Shown: piece by piece, positions 56,404 through 64,000 of the stretch
How the letters are laid out: every line of letters starts with the position of its first letter
Position numbering within the stretch: position 1 is the stretch's first letter
NCBI RefSeq assembly: GCF_001028665.1
Contig: NZ_CP011503.1
Location: 806,001-870,000, forward strand
From: Burkholderia pyrrocinia
Lineage (GTDB): Bacteria; Pseudomonadota; Gammaproteobacteria; Burkholderiales; Burkholderiaceae
Direction: 5' to 3'
Length of the DNA stretch: 64,000 nt
Position numbers and translations under genes: made by a program
Notes under the pieces: generated by a model
Told to the model about the DNA's origin: nothing
Database searches by the model: none
The model's input: the letters and a program-made list of their open reading frames with translations, nothing else

Positions 56404-56465
56404 GCGACTCCTCGCCCGTGGTGCGACCGGTCCGTCCATGCTGCGCCGCGCACGCGGCTGTGCTC

Positions 56466-56471
56466 TATAAT
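56466..56471 (+). promoter_or_regulatory. Likely ptsN promoter -10 element
   Basis: Consensus TATAAT after the hpf terminator; transcription would start near 56478 and leave a leader of about 130 bases before ptsN. The -35 region is GC-rich and poor. Confidence 0.5.
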
Positions 56472-56609
56472 GTTCCGGTTATCGCCGGGGGGCGTTGGGT
56501 GCGGTAGCTGCGTTGCAGGTTGCCGATGCCAAATGCCTTGATATCGCCGAACATGGATAATCAGTCTGCCGCCGCAAGGAGACCCCAGGCCGCCCAATCG
56601 CCTGCCAAC

Positions 56610-57065
56610 ATGAATCGCCTAGCCAAAATCCTGCCCATAGAGAACGTCGTCATCGACCTCTCAGTCACCAGCAAGAAACGCGTGTTCGAACAAGCCGGGC
56701 TGATGTTCGAGAATCAGAACGGCATCGCCCGCAGCACCGTCACGGACAACCTGTTCGCGCGCGAGCGCCTCGGCTCGACCGGGCTCGGCGAAGGCGTCGC
56801 GATTCCGCACGGGCGCATCAAGGGTCTCAAGCACCCGCTCGCCGCGTTCGTCCGGCTCGCCGACGCGATCCCGTTCGAAGCGCCCGACGGCCAGCCGGTC
56901 GGCCTCCTGATTTTCCTGCTCGTCCCCGAGCAAGCCACCCAGCAGCACCTCGAAATCCTGTCGGAAATCGCGCAACTGCTGTCCGATCGCGACGCGCGCG
57001 AGCGTCTGCACAACGAAACGGATATCGCCGAGTTGCATCGCCTGCTCACTCAGTGGCAACCTTGA
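56610..57065 (+). CDS. ptsN: PTS IIA-like nitrogen regulatory protein
   Basis: 151-residue EIIA-Ntr protein. The phosphorylated histidine is in GVAIPHGRIKG (His67), and LARILPIENV-like MNRLAKILPIENVV marks the N-terminus. It takes phosphate from NPr and regulates potassium, nitrogen and stress responses rather than sugar uptake. ATG 56610 fits the family; upstream in-frame ATGs (56553, 56520) are followed by atypical codons. HprK follows 129 bases later. Confidence 0.94.
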   Translation: MNRLAKILPIENVVIDLSVTSKKRVFEQAGLMFENQNGIARSTVTDNLFARERLGSTGLGEGVAIPHGRIKGLKHPLAAFVRLADAIPFEAPDGQPVGLLIFLLVPEQATQQHLEILSEIAQLLSDRDARERLHNETDIAELHRLLTQWQP

Positions 57066-57194
57066 GTTGATCCGGGCGGAATATTTTCCCGTACGAGGCG
57101 GCATACGCCGCCGTCCAGGGCCGCCCGGCGCCGGCCCGGCATGGCGACGTCCGTCGCCGCGCGCATGCACCGGCCCATTGGAGTGACGAAAGTC

Positions 57195-58163
57195 ATGGAT
57201 ACGTCCAGCATCAACGCCCAGAGCATCTTCGACGACAACGCGGCCACGCTGAAACTGAGCTGGCTGACGGGGCATGAAGGCTGGGAACGCGGCTTTTCGG
57301 CCGACACGGTCGGCAACGCGACGTCGAGCGCCGACCTCGTCGGCCACCTGAACCTGATCCACCCGAACCGGATCCAGGTGCTGGGCGAAGCCGAAATCGA
57401 CTACTACCAGCGCCAGACCGACGAAGACCGCTCGCGCCACATGGCCGAGCTGATCGCGCTCGAACCGCCGTTCCTCGTCGTCGCCGGCGGCGCCGCGGCG
57501 CCGCCCGAACTCGTGCTGCGCTGCACGCGCTCGTCGACCCCTCTGTTCACGACGCCGATGTCGGCCGCCGCTGTGATCGACAGCCTGCGGCTCTACATGT
57601 CGCGGATCCTCGCGCCGCGCGCGACGCTGCACGGCGTATTCCTCGACATCCTCGGGATGGGCGTGCTGCTGACCGGCGATTCGGGCCTCGGCAAAAGCGA
57701 ACTCGGCCTCGAGCTGATCAGCCGCGGGCACGGCCTCGTCGCCGACGACGCGGTCGATTTCGTCCGTCTTGGCCCCGATTTCGTCGAAGGGCGCTGCCCG
57801 CCGCTGCTGCAGAACCTGCTCGAAGTGCGCGGCCTCGGCCTGCTCGACATCAAGACGATTTTCGGTGAAACCGCCGTACGGCGAAAAATGAAGCTGAAGC
57901 TGATCGTCCAGCTCGTGCGGCGCCCCGACGGCGAATTCCAGCGCCTGCCGCTCGAAAGCCAGACCGTCGACGTGCTCGGTTTGCCGATCAGCAAGGTCAC
58001 GATCCAGGTCGCGGCCGGCCGCAACCTCGCGGTGCTCGTCGAGGCTGCAGTCCGGAACACGATCCTGCAGTTGCGCGGAATCGACACGTTGCGCGATTTC
58101 ATGGATCGGCAACGACTCGCGATGCAAGATCCCGACAGTCAGTTCCCCGGCAAACTGGTGTAA
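57195..58163 (+). CDS. hprK: HPr kinase/phosphorylase
   Basis: 322-residue bifunctional enzyme that phosphorylates and dephosphorylates a serine of HPr or NPr. The N-terminal domain is followed by the P-loop GDSGLGKSE (about residue 160) and the HprK signature region [17 protein letters not shown]. Best known from Firmicutes, it also occurs in beta-proteobacteria next to ptsN, where it links an incomplete PTS to regulation. ATG 57195 (MDTSSIN) with GGAG upstream. No ptsH/npr gene lies in this window. Confidence 0.94.
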   Translation: MDTSSINAQSIFDDNAATLKLSWLTGHEGWERGFSADTVGNATSSADLVGHLNLIHPNRIQVLGEAEIDYYQRQTDEDRSRHMAELIALEPPFLVVAGGAAAPPELVLRCTRSSTPLFTTPMSAAAVIDSLRLYMSRILAPRATLHGVFLDILGMGVLLTGDSGLGKSELGLELISRGHGLVADDAVDFVRLGPDFVEGRCPPLLQNLLEVRGLGLLDIKTIFGETAVRRKMKLKLIVQLVRRPDGEFQRLPLESQTVDVLGLPISKVTIQVAAGRNLAVLVEAAVRNTILQLRGIDTLRDFMDRQRLAMQDPDSQFPGKLV

Positions 58164-58238
58164 CCCGCACGCGCCGGCCGCGCACCGCCGACGCGTCGAG
58201 CCGGTGCTATGATGAAACGTCAGGATTCTCTGCTTCCC

Positions 58239-59147
58239 ATGCGCATCGTCCTAATCACCGGCATCTCCGGCTCAGGCAAGTCCGTCGCGCTGAACGCGCT
58301 CGAAGACGCAGGCTATTACTGCGTCGACAACCTGCCGCCGCATGTGCTCCCCGAACTCGCCCGCTACCTCGCCCAGGACGGTCAGCACCGGCTCGCGGTC
58401 GCGATCGACGCGCGCTCGAGCGCATCGCTCGATGAAATGCCCGGCCTGATCCGCGAGTTGTCGCGCGAGCACGACGTCCGCGTGCTGTTCCTCAACGCGA
58501 GCACCCCGGCGCTGATCCAGCGCTTCTCCGAAACGCGCCGCCGCCATCCGCTGTCCGGCTCGCTGTCGCACGATGCGGACGTCGGCCTGCTGTCGTCGCT
58601 CGAGGAAGCGATCGAGCGCGAACGCGACCTCGTCGCGCCGCTCGCCGAGTTCGGCCACCAGATCGATACGAGCACGCTGCGCGCGAACGTGCTGCGCACG
58701 TGGGTCAAGCGCTTCATCGAGCAGAAGAACAACGACCTGATGGTGATGTTCGAATCGTTCGGCTTCAAGCGCGGCGTGCCGCTCGACGCCGACCTGATGT
58801 TCGACGTGCGCGCGCTGCCGAATCCGTACTACGACCACGAGTTGCGCCCGCTCACCGGGCTCGACCAGCCGGTCATCGCCTTTCTCGACGCACTGCCGAT
58901 CGTCCACCAGATGATCGACGACATCCATGCGTTCCTGATGAAATGGCTGCCGCACTTCCGCGATGACAACCGCAGCTACCTGACCGTCGCCATCGGCTGC
59001 ACGGGCGGCCAGCATCGCTCGGTGTTCATCGCGGAAACGCTCGCCGCGCGCCTCGCGCACGAGGCGAACGTGATCGTGCGGCATCGTGACGCGCCAGTGG
59101 ATGTCGACGCGTCGTCGCGGCTCGTCTCCGAGGTCGACCGACCCTAG
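58239..59147 (+). CDS. rapZ: RNase adapter protein RapZ
   Basis: 302-residue protein. N-terminal P-loop [16 protein letters not shown] (about residue 8) and C-terminal domain with [14 protein letters not shown], the conserved RNA/metabolite binding block. In E. coli RapZ senses glucosamine-6-phosphate and guides RNase E to the GlmZ small RNA, tuning cell-wall precursor supply. ATG 58239 (MRIVLITG) is the family start; ATG 58209 is less likely. It lies 75 bases after hprK. Confidence 0.95.
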   Translation: MRIVLITGISGSGKSVALNALEDAGYYCVDNLPPHVLPELARYLAQDGQHRLAVAIDARSSASLDEMPGLIRELSREHDVRVLFLNASTPALIQRFSETRRRHPLSGSLSHDADVGLLSSLEEAIERERDLVAPLAEFGHQIDTSTLRANVLRTWVKRFIEQKNNDLMVMFESFGFKRGVPLDADLMFDVRALPNPYYDHELRPLTGLDQPVIAFLDALPIVHQMIDDIHAFLMKWLPHFRDDNRSYLTVAIGCTGGQHRSVFIAETLAARLAHEANVIVRHRDAPVDVDASSRLVSEVDRP

Positions 59148-59174
59148 CGACACCCGCCCTTTCGTCAGCGCGCC

Positions 59175-59810
59175 ATGTCCTCCCTATCGACCACCCTGAT
59201 CGACCTGCCGCTGTTTCCGCTGCACACGGTGCTGTTTCCGGGGGGCCTGCTCCCGCTCAAGGTGTTCGAGGCGCGCTATCTCGACATGTCCCGCGCGTGC
59301 CTGCGCGACGACGCGCCGTTCGGCGTGTGCCTGCTGAAGAGCGGGCCCGAAGTCGCACAGGACGGCGCCGTGTCGGTGCCCGAGACCATCGGCTGCATGG
59401 CGCGCATCACTGAGTGCGATACCGGCGAATTCGGGATGCTGTTCCTGCAGGCGGTCGGCACGCAGCGTTTCGAACTGCTGTCGTATCGCGTCGAAGGCAA
59501 CGGGCTGCTGGTCGGCATCGCGGAGCCGCTGCCCGACGACATCCCGCTCGAAGGCGAGCAGGCACTCGCGCAGTTCGGCTCGTGCGCCGAGGTGCTCGAG
59601 CGCATCATCGACGCGCTGAAGAAGTCCGAGCCGGGCAAGCTGCCGTTCGGCGAACCGTTCCGCCTCGACGATCCGAGCTGGGTGTCGAACCGCCTCTCGG
59701 AACTGCTGCCGCTCGACCTGCGCGCGCGGCAAAAGCTGATGGAGTTTCCGGACGTCGGCGCACGCATCGACGCCGTGCATCACGTGCTCGGCCGGCACGG
59801 CTGGCTGTGA
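59175..59810 (+). CDS. Lon N-terminal (LON substrate-binding) domain protein
   Basis: 211-residue protein consisting only of a LON substrate-binding (PUA-like) domain: LPLFPLHTVLFPGGLLPLKV and the FEARYLDM block start it, and MEFPDVGARIDAVHHVL ends it. No ATPase or protease domain is present. Such stand-alone proteins are widespread, function unknown, possibly adaptors in protein quality control. It begins 28 bases after rapZ and converges on mutY. Confidence 0.9.
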   Translation: MSSLSTTLIDLPLFPLHTVLFPGGLLPLKVFEARYLDMSRACLRDDAPFGVCLLKSGPEVAQDGAVSVPETIGCMARITECDTGEFGMLFLQAVGTQRFELLSYRVEGNGLLVGIAEPLPDDIPLEGEQALAQFGSCAEVLERIIDALKKSEPGKLPFGEPFRLDDPSWVSNRLSELLPLDLRARQKLMEFPDVGARIDAVHHVLGRHGWL

Positions 59811-59947
59811 GTGCCCCCCAAAACCTGTCGCTTCGCGCCAGCCTCTCTGCCGAAGAAGCCTTTCCCCAACGGGATTTCCTTCTGAGCGGAGAACATGGGG
59901 CGACCCGGCGTTTTCTTGAGCGCGCGGCCCACGCCCTTCCCTGTTCG

Positions 59948-61054
59948 TTAAAGCAGCGGCCCGCTCAGTGCATCGAGCAGCTTGCGCACGGGCGCCGGCA
60001 CGCCGTACGCATCGAGCCGGCTCAGCGGCACCCACGCGGTTTCCGCGTCCCGTGCGTGCGACGGCAAGCCGCCGCCGTCCGCCATGTCGCTCAGCCGCGG
60101 CTCGATCTCGAGCCGGAAGTGCGTGAACGTGTGCGTGAACGACGCAAGCGGCACCGGGCCCCCGCCGCCGAAGCCGTGCGCAAGCTCCGCGAGTGCGGCA
60201 TCGCCGTCCGCTTGCGGCAGGCTCCACAGGCCGCCCCAGATGCCGGCCGGCGGCCGCCGCTCGAGCAGCACAGCGTCGCCATCGCGCAGCACGAGCATCC
60301 AGGTCTTGCGGGTCGGCACGGCCTTCTTCGGCCGCGCGGCCGGCAGTTCGCGCTGGCGACCCGTCGATTGCGCGACGCAGTCGCCCGCGAACGGGCAACG
60401 CGCGCAATCGGGCTTGCCGCGCACGCACAGCGTCGCGCCGAGATCCATCAGGCCCTGCGTATACGCGCTCACGTCGGCTGCGTTCGCGGCGTCGGGCAGC
60501 AGCGATTCGGCGAGCGCCCACATGTCGTTCTCGACGCGCTTCTCGCCCGGAAAACCCTCGACGCCGAACACCCGCGCGAGCACGCGCTTCACGTTGCCGT
60601 CGAGGATCGTCGCGCGCGCGCCGTACGCGAACGACGCGATCGCCGCGGCCGTCGAGCGGCCGATGCCCGGCAGTTCGGCCAGCGCGTCGGGCGTCGCCGG
60701 GAACGCGCCGCCGTGCTCGGCGGCGACGACCTGCGCGCAGCGGTGCAGGTTGCGCGCGCGCGAGTAGTAGCCGAGCCCTGCCCACAGCGCCATCACGTCG
60801 TCGATCGGCGCGGCCGCGAGCGCGGCGACGTCAGGGTAGCGTTCGAGAAAGCGTGCGTAATACGGGATGACGGTCGACACCTGCGTCTGTTGCAGCATGA
60901 TTTCCGACAGCCAGATCCGGTACGGATCGCGGGTGTTCTGCCACGGCAGGTCATGGCGACCGTGCTCGCGCTGCCACGCGATCAGGCGCGTGGCGAACGT
61001 GCGGTGCAGCGGCGTGACGGGAAACGGAGCGGGGGCGATGCGGGGCGGCTTCAA
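59948..61054 (-). CDS. mutY: A/G-specific adenine glycosylase
   Basis: 368-residue enzyme removing adenine opposite 8-oxoguanine. HhH-GPD domain with WLSEIMLQQTQV (catalytic Glu) and LPGIGRSTAAAIASFAYG and catalytic Asp in ILDGNVKRVLAR. The 4Fe-4S cluster loop C-x6-C-x2-C-x5-C is CVRGKPDCARCPFAGDC (about residue 203). A C-terminal Nudix-like domain recognises 8-oxoG. The start appears to be TTG 61054; no upstream ATG exists. It follows mutM by 24 bases, so the two act and are transcribed together. Confidence 0.94.
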   Translation of the reverse strand: MKPPRIAPAPFPVTPLHRTFATRLIAWQREHGRHDLPWQNTRDPYRIWLSEIMLQQTQVSTVIPYYARFLERYPDVAALAAAPIDDVMALWAGLGYYSRARNLHRCAQVVAAEHGGAFPATPDALAELPGIGRSTAAAIASFAYGARATILDGNVKRVLARVFGVEGFPGEKRVENDMWALAESLLPDAANAADVSAYTQGLMDLGATLCVRGKPDCARCPFAGDCVAQSTGRQRELPAARPKKAVPTRKTWMLVLRDGDAVLLERRPPAGIWGGLWSLPQADGDAALAELAHGFGGGGPVPLASFTHTFTHFRLEIEPRLSDMADGGGLPSHARDAETAWVPLSRLDAYGVPAPVRKLLDALSGPLL

Positions 61055-61078
61055 GTTATCTAATCGCGGAAAAAGGTT

Positions 61079-61906
61079 TCAACGCTGGCAAGTCGGACAG
61101 AAATAGGTCGACCGCTGGCCCTGCACGATCTGGCGGATCGGCGTGCCGCATGCGCGGCAAGGCTGGCCGGCTCGGTCGTAGACGAAGCAGTCGAGCTGGA
61201 AATAGCCGCTTTCGCCGTTGCTGCCGACAAAGTCGCGCAACGTGCTGCCGCCGCGCTCGATCGCATCGGCGAGCGTCGCGCGCACCGCGTCGGCCAGCCG
61301 CTCGTAGCGCGGCAGCGACACCTTGCCGGCGGCCGTCGTCGGCCGGATGCCGGCGCGAAACAGGCTCTCCGACGCATAGATGTTGCCGACGCCGACGACC
61401 ATGTCGCCCGCGAGCAGCGCCTGCTTGACCGACACCGTGCGGCCGCGCGTGCGCGCATGCAGCAGCGCGCCGGTGAACGCCGGCGAGAACGGCTCGACGC
61501 CGAGGCTCGCGAGAAGCGGATGCGCATGCACGTCGCCCGCTTCGCGCGGGTGCCACAGCACGGCGCCGAAGCGGCGTGGATCGCGGAACCGCAGCACGAA
61601 TTCGTCGAAGATCCAGTCGATGTGGTCGTGCTTCGCGGCGACCGGCACGCCGGCCGCGGGCAGCACGCGCAGCGTGCCCGTCATGCCGAGATGGACGATG
61701 AACCAGCCCGCGTCGACCTCGAACAGCAGGTACTTGCCGCGACGCTCGACGGCGAGCACCTCGCGCGCGCGCAACTGCTCGGCGAGCCCCGCCGGCACGG
61801 GCCAGCGCAGCATCGCGGTACGGACGTCGACACGCTCGACGCGGCGGCCCGCGACAAAGGGCTCGATGCCCCGGCGCGTGACTTCGACTTCTGGCAACTC
61901 TGGCAT
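61079..61906 (-). CDS. mutM: Formamidopyrimidine-DNA glycosylase
   Basis: 275-residue bifunctional glycosylase/AP lyase for 8-oxoguanine and FaPy. The start MPELPEVEV provides the catalytic Pro and Glu; the helix-two-turn-helix includes [17 protein letters not shown], and the C-terminal zinc finger CRACGTP...CPTCQR is intact. It works with MutY in the GO system. Divergent from the TPR gene, with their -10 elements only 10 bases apart. Confidence 0.96.
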   Translation of the reverse strand: MPELPEVEVTRRGIEPFVAGRRVERVDVRTAMLRWPVPAGLAEQLRAREVLAVERRGKYLLFEVDAGWFIVHLGMTGTLRVLPAAGVPVAAKHDHIDWIFDEFVLRFRDPRRFGAVLWHPREAGDVHAHPLLASLGVEPFSPAFTGALLHARTRGRTVSVKQALLAGDMVVGVGNIYASESLFRAGIRPTTAAGKVSLPRYERLADAVRATLADAIERGGSTLRDFVGSNGESGYFQLDCFVYDRAGQPCRACGTPIRQIVQGQRSTYFCPTCQR

Positions 61907-61945
61907 GTTTTGCGGGTCTGAGACTCGATTTACGATCGTGCGTGT

Positions 61946-61967
61946 ATTGTAGCGAGCGCGTTACAAT
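61946..61967. promoter_or_regulatory. Back-to-back divergent promoters of mutM and the TPR gene
   Basis: ATTGTA at 61946-61951 (TACAAT on the minus strand) and TACAAT at 61962-61967 on the plus strand form a 6-base inverted repeat with a 10-base spacer. Each is placed as a -10 element about 25-40 bases upstream of mutM and of the TPR gene. The two promoters would overlap. Confidence 0.5.
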
Positions 61968-61992
61968 CGGTTGAAACATCGAACGGATTTCC

Positions 61993-63816
61993 ATGACTCT
62001 GCCCTCGAAGCTGCTTCAGAAGCGCCCCGCCGCCGTGCGCGGCGTGCGCGCCTTCCCGGTCCGCCGTGCACTCGGCGCCGCGCTGTTTGCCGCCTGGACC
62101 CTCACCGCCTTCCCGGCCCACGCGCAGGATCCGGCATCGGACGACGCGGAGCCGCAGGGTGCGTTCGAGCATGTGATGCCGGACGAGCAGAAGAATCTCC
62201 CCGGTGTCCCGCTGACGAGCCAGATCGTCTACCAGGTGCTCGCCGCCGAGGTCGCGCTCCAGCGCAACCAGCCGGCGCCGGCGTACCAGACCTACCTCGC
62301 GCTCGCCCGCGACACGCGCGATCCGCGCATGGCGCAGCGTGCGACCGAGATCGCGCTTGGCGCACAGAGCCCGGCCGATGCGCTGTCCGCCGCGAACCTG
62401 TGGCGCCAGTACGCACCGGACTCGAACCGGGCGTCGCAGGTCGACGCCGCGCTGCTGGTGCTCGCCGGCAAGCCGGCCGACGCGCAGCCGATGCTCGCGC
62501 GCGAGCTGGCCCGTGCGACCGGCGAGACGCGCGGCCCCGCGATCCTCGCGCTGCAGGCGCTGCTCGTGCGCGGCTCCGACCGCGTCGGCGGCCTCGCGGT
62601 GCTGAAGGACATGCTGAAGAACGACATGAGCCGGCCCGAGGCGCAGCTCGCGATCGCGCGGCAACAGCTCGCGGTCGACGACAAGGAAGGCGCCGCACAG
62701 TCGCTGAAGCAGGCGCTGCAGCTCCGCCCCGACTACCTGCCGGCGGCGCTGATGCTGTCGCAGATGGGGCCGGCGGAACGCGCGGCGGGCATCGCGTCGT
62801 TCGAGAAATATGTTCAGCAGAATCCGAGGTCGCGCGACGCACGGCTCGCGCTGTCGCAGCTCTATCTCGCCGACGATCGCCTCGACGACGCGCAGAAGCA
62901 GTTCGAGACGATGCGCAAGCTCGACTCGAAGGATCCGACGCCGCTGATGGCGCTCGCGCTGATCAAGATCCAGCTGAAGAAACTCGACGAAGCGACCGCC
63001 TACCTGAAGCAGTACGTGCAGCTCGGCAACAAGCAGCCGAACCTCGACGTCGGTCAGGGCTACATCTACCTCGCGCAGATCGCGATCGACCAGGACAACG
63101 ACGCGCAGGCGTCGCAATGGCTCGACAAGGTCGACCAGACGAGCCAGCACTATCTCCCCGCGCAGATCACGCGCGCGCAGTTGCTGCAGAAACAGGGCAA
63201 GACCGACGAGGCGCGCAAGGTGCTCGACGACCTGCCGATCACGGATCCGCGCGACGCGGCCGTGGTCGCGCGCACCGACGCGTCGATCCTGTTCACCGCG
63301 AAACGCTATCCGGAAGCCGAGGCACGGCTCGGGCAGGCGGTCCAGGACTTCCCCGACGATCCCGACCTGCGCTACGACTACGCGATGGCGGCCGAAAAGA
63401 CCGGCCACTACACGACGATGGAAAAGCAGTTGCGCGAGCTGATCCGCACGCAGCCCGACAACCCGCAGGCGTACAACGCGCTCGGCTATTCGCTCGCCGA
63501 CCGCAACCAGCGCCTGCCCGAAGCCAGCAAGCTGATCGACAAGGCGATGACGCTCGCGCCGAACGACGCGTACATCATGGACAGCCTCGGCTGGGTGAAG
63601 TACCGGATGGGCGACACGGCCGGCGCGACGAAGGTCCTGCAGCGCGCGTACGAACTGCAGCCGAACGCCGAAATCGGCGCGCATCTCGGCGAAGTGCTGT
63701 GGAAGAGCGGCGCGCAGGACGACGCACGCTCCGCGTGGCGTGCCGCGCAGAAGCTCGAGCCCGACAACGAAACGCTCGTGCAGACGCTGAAACGCCTGCA
63801 GATCAACGGCCTCTGA
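61993..63816 (+). CDS. Exported TPR repeat protein upstream of lolB
   Basis: 607-residue protein with an N-terminal signal peptide (about residues 1-39, FPAHAQD) and many TPR units across the rest (for example AAQSLKQALQLRPDYLPAAL, DDAQKQFETMRKLDSKDPT and the C-terminal NAYIMDSLGWVKYRMGDT region). TPR proteins of this type regularly precede lolB in beta-proteobacteria and probably act as envelope scaffolds. No catalytic motif. Its stop shares one base with the lolB start (TGATG), so the two are translationally coupled. Confidence 0.9.
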   Translation: MTLPSKLLQKRPAAVRGVRAFPVRRALGAALFAAWTLTAFPAHAQDPASDDAEPQGAFEHVMPDEQKNLPGVPLTSQIVYQVLAAEVALQRNQPAPAYQTYLALARDTRDPRMAQRATEIALGAQSPADALSAANLWRQYAPDSNRASQVDAALLVLAGKPADAQPMLARELARATGETRGPAILALQALLVRGSDRVGGLAVLKDMLKNDMSRPEAQLAIARQQLAVDDKEGAAQSLKQALQLRPDYLPAALMLSQMGPAERAAGIASFEKYVQQNPRSRDARLALSQLYLADDRLDDAQKQFETMRKLDSKDPTPLMALALIKIQLKKLDEATAYLKQYVQLGNKQPNLDVGQGYIYLAQIAIDQDNDAQASQWLDKVDQTSQHYLPAQITRAQLLQKQGKTDEARKVLDDLPITDPRDAAVVARTDASILFTAKRYPEAEARLGQAVQDFPDDPDLRYDYAMAAEKTGHYTTMEKQLRELIRTQPDNPQAYNALGYSLADRNQRLPEASKLIDKAMTLAPNDAYIMDSLGWVKYRMGDTAGATKVLQRAYELQPNAEIGAHLGEVLWKSGAQDDARSAWRAAQKLEPDNETLVQTLKRLQINGL

Positions 63817-64000
63817 TGCAGATGTTCCCGATGCTTTCCCTGTCCTCCCGCGCGCAGCGCACGCTGGCCGCGGCCGGCGCGGCGCTCGCGCTCGCCGGCT
63901 GCGCGAGCACGCCGCCATCGGCAAGCGCGCCGACAGGCGCGGTGCTGCAGACCACCGCGACGCACGCTTACCATGGCCGCTTCGCGGTACAGTACGACGA
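63816..64000 (+). CDS. lolB: Outer-membrane lipoprotein receptor LolB, 5' part only
   Basis: First 61 codons; the gene runs off the window. A lipoprotein signal peptide with lipobox LALAGCAS is followed by AYHGRFAVQY, the first strand of the LolA/LolB fold. LolB accepts lipoproteins from LolA at the outer membrane. Family placement rests on the signal, this short match and the TPR-lolB gene order. Confidence 0.85.
   Translation, partial: MQMFPMLSLSSRAQRTLAAAGAALALAGCASTPPSASAPTGAVLQTTATHAYHGRFAVQYD

Overview
The window is about 64 kb of very GC-rich DNA (strong G/C preference at third codon positions) with the gene content and order of a Burkholderia chromosome, most likely Burkholderia sensu stricto of the cepacia-complex type. 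Supporting evidence is the order kdsD-kdsC-lptC-lptA-lptB-rpoN-hpf-ptsN-hprK-rapZ, the mutM/TPR/lolB neighbourhood, a phasin-phaA-phaB polyhydroxybutyrate set, and an ssb-MFS-uvrA arrangement. I saw no rRNA, tRNA, insertion sequence, integrase or CRISPR array. Species assignment is inference. The first gene (D-aminoacylase) and the last (lolB) run off the window.

Layout. 1-4 kb: D-amino-acid utilisation (D-aminoacylase and an RpiR regulator, divergent from a D-amino-acid deaminase) plus a DJ-1/PfpI protein. 4-12 kb: accessory metabolism and export (MarR regulator with a 14-TM drug exporter, EcsC protein, alpha/beta hydrolase, CHRD protein, class II aldolase, phospholipase-D-like lipoprotein), including a 400-base gap with an orphan terminator that may end a small RNA. 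11.8-17.4 kb: L-lactate utilisation (GntR-type LldR divergent from lutA-lutC-lutB-lldP). 17.5-18.2 kb: an M48 lipoprotein protease.

18.4-32.8 kb is the most distinctive region, a two-armed aryl-polyene/xanthomonadin-type pigment cluster. The minus arm encodes ACP, ketoreductase, a chorismatase that should supply a hydroxybenzoate starter, and a glycosyltransferase. The plus arm is a tightly overlapping run: membrane protein, a ligase fused to a dehydratase, lysophospholipid-type acyltransferase, LolA-like carrier, MMPL exporter, polysaccharide deacetylase, ketosynthase, chain-length factor, dehydratase and a small exported repeat-rich protein. Together these can activate an aryl acid, extend it by iterative type II synthase cycles, attach it to a lipid or glycan carrier and export it to the outer membrane.

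33-37.5 kb holds PHB metabolism (phaB, phaA, phasin) with an orphan ParA ATPase upstream of the phasin. 37.5-44 kb is rich in DNA maintenance genes (AAG and Mug glycosylases, Ssb, UvrA) with one MFS transporter. 44-50.5 kb holds transport and purine genes (AI-2E-type permease, purU, Nudix, LysE, apt, Kef antiporter). 50.5-64 kb is envelope and regulatory core: Kdo and LPS transport genes, sigma-54, hibernation factor, nitrogen PTS with HprK, RapZ, a Lon-N protein, the MutY/MutM oxidised-guanine repair pair, a TPR protein and lolB.
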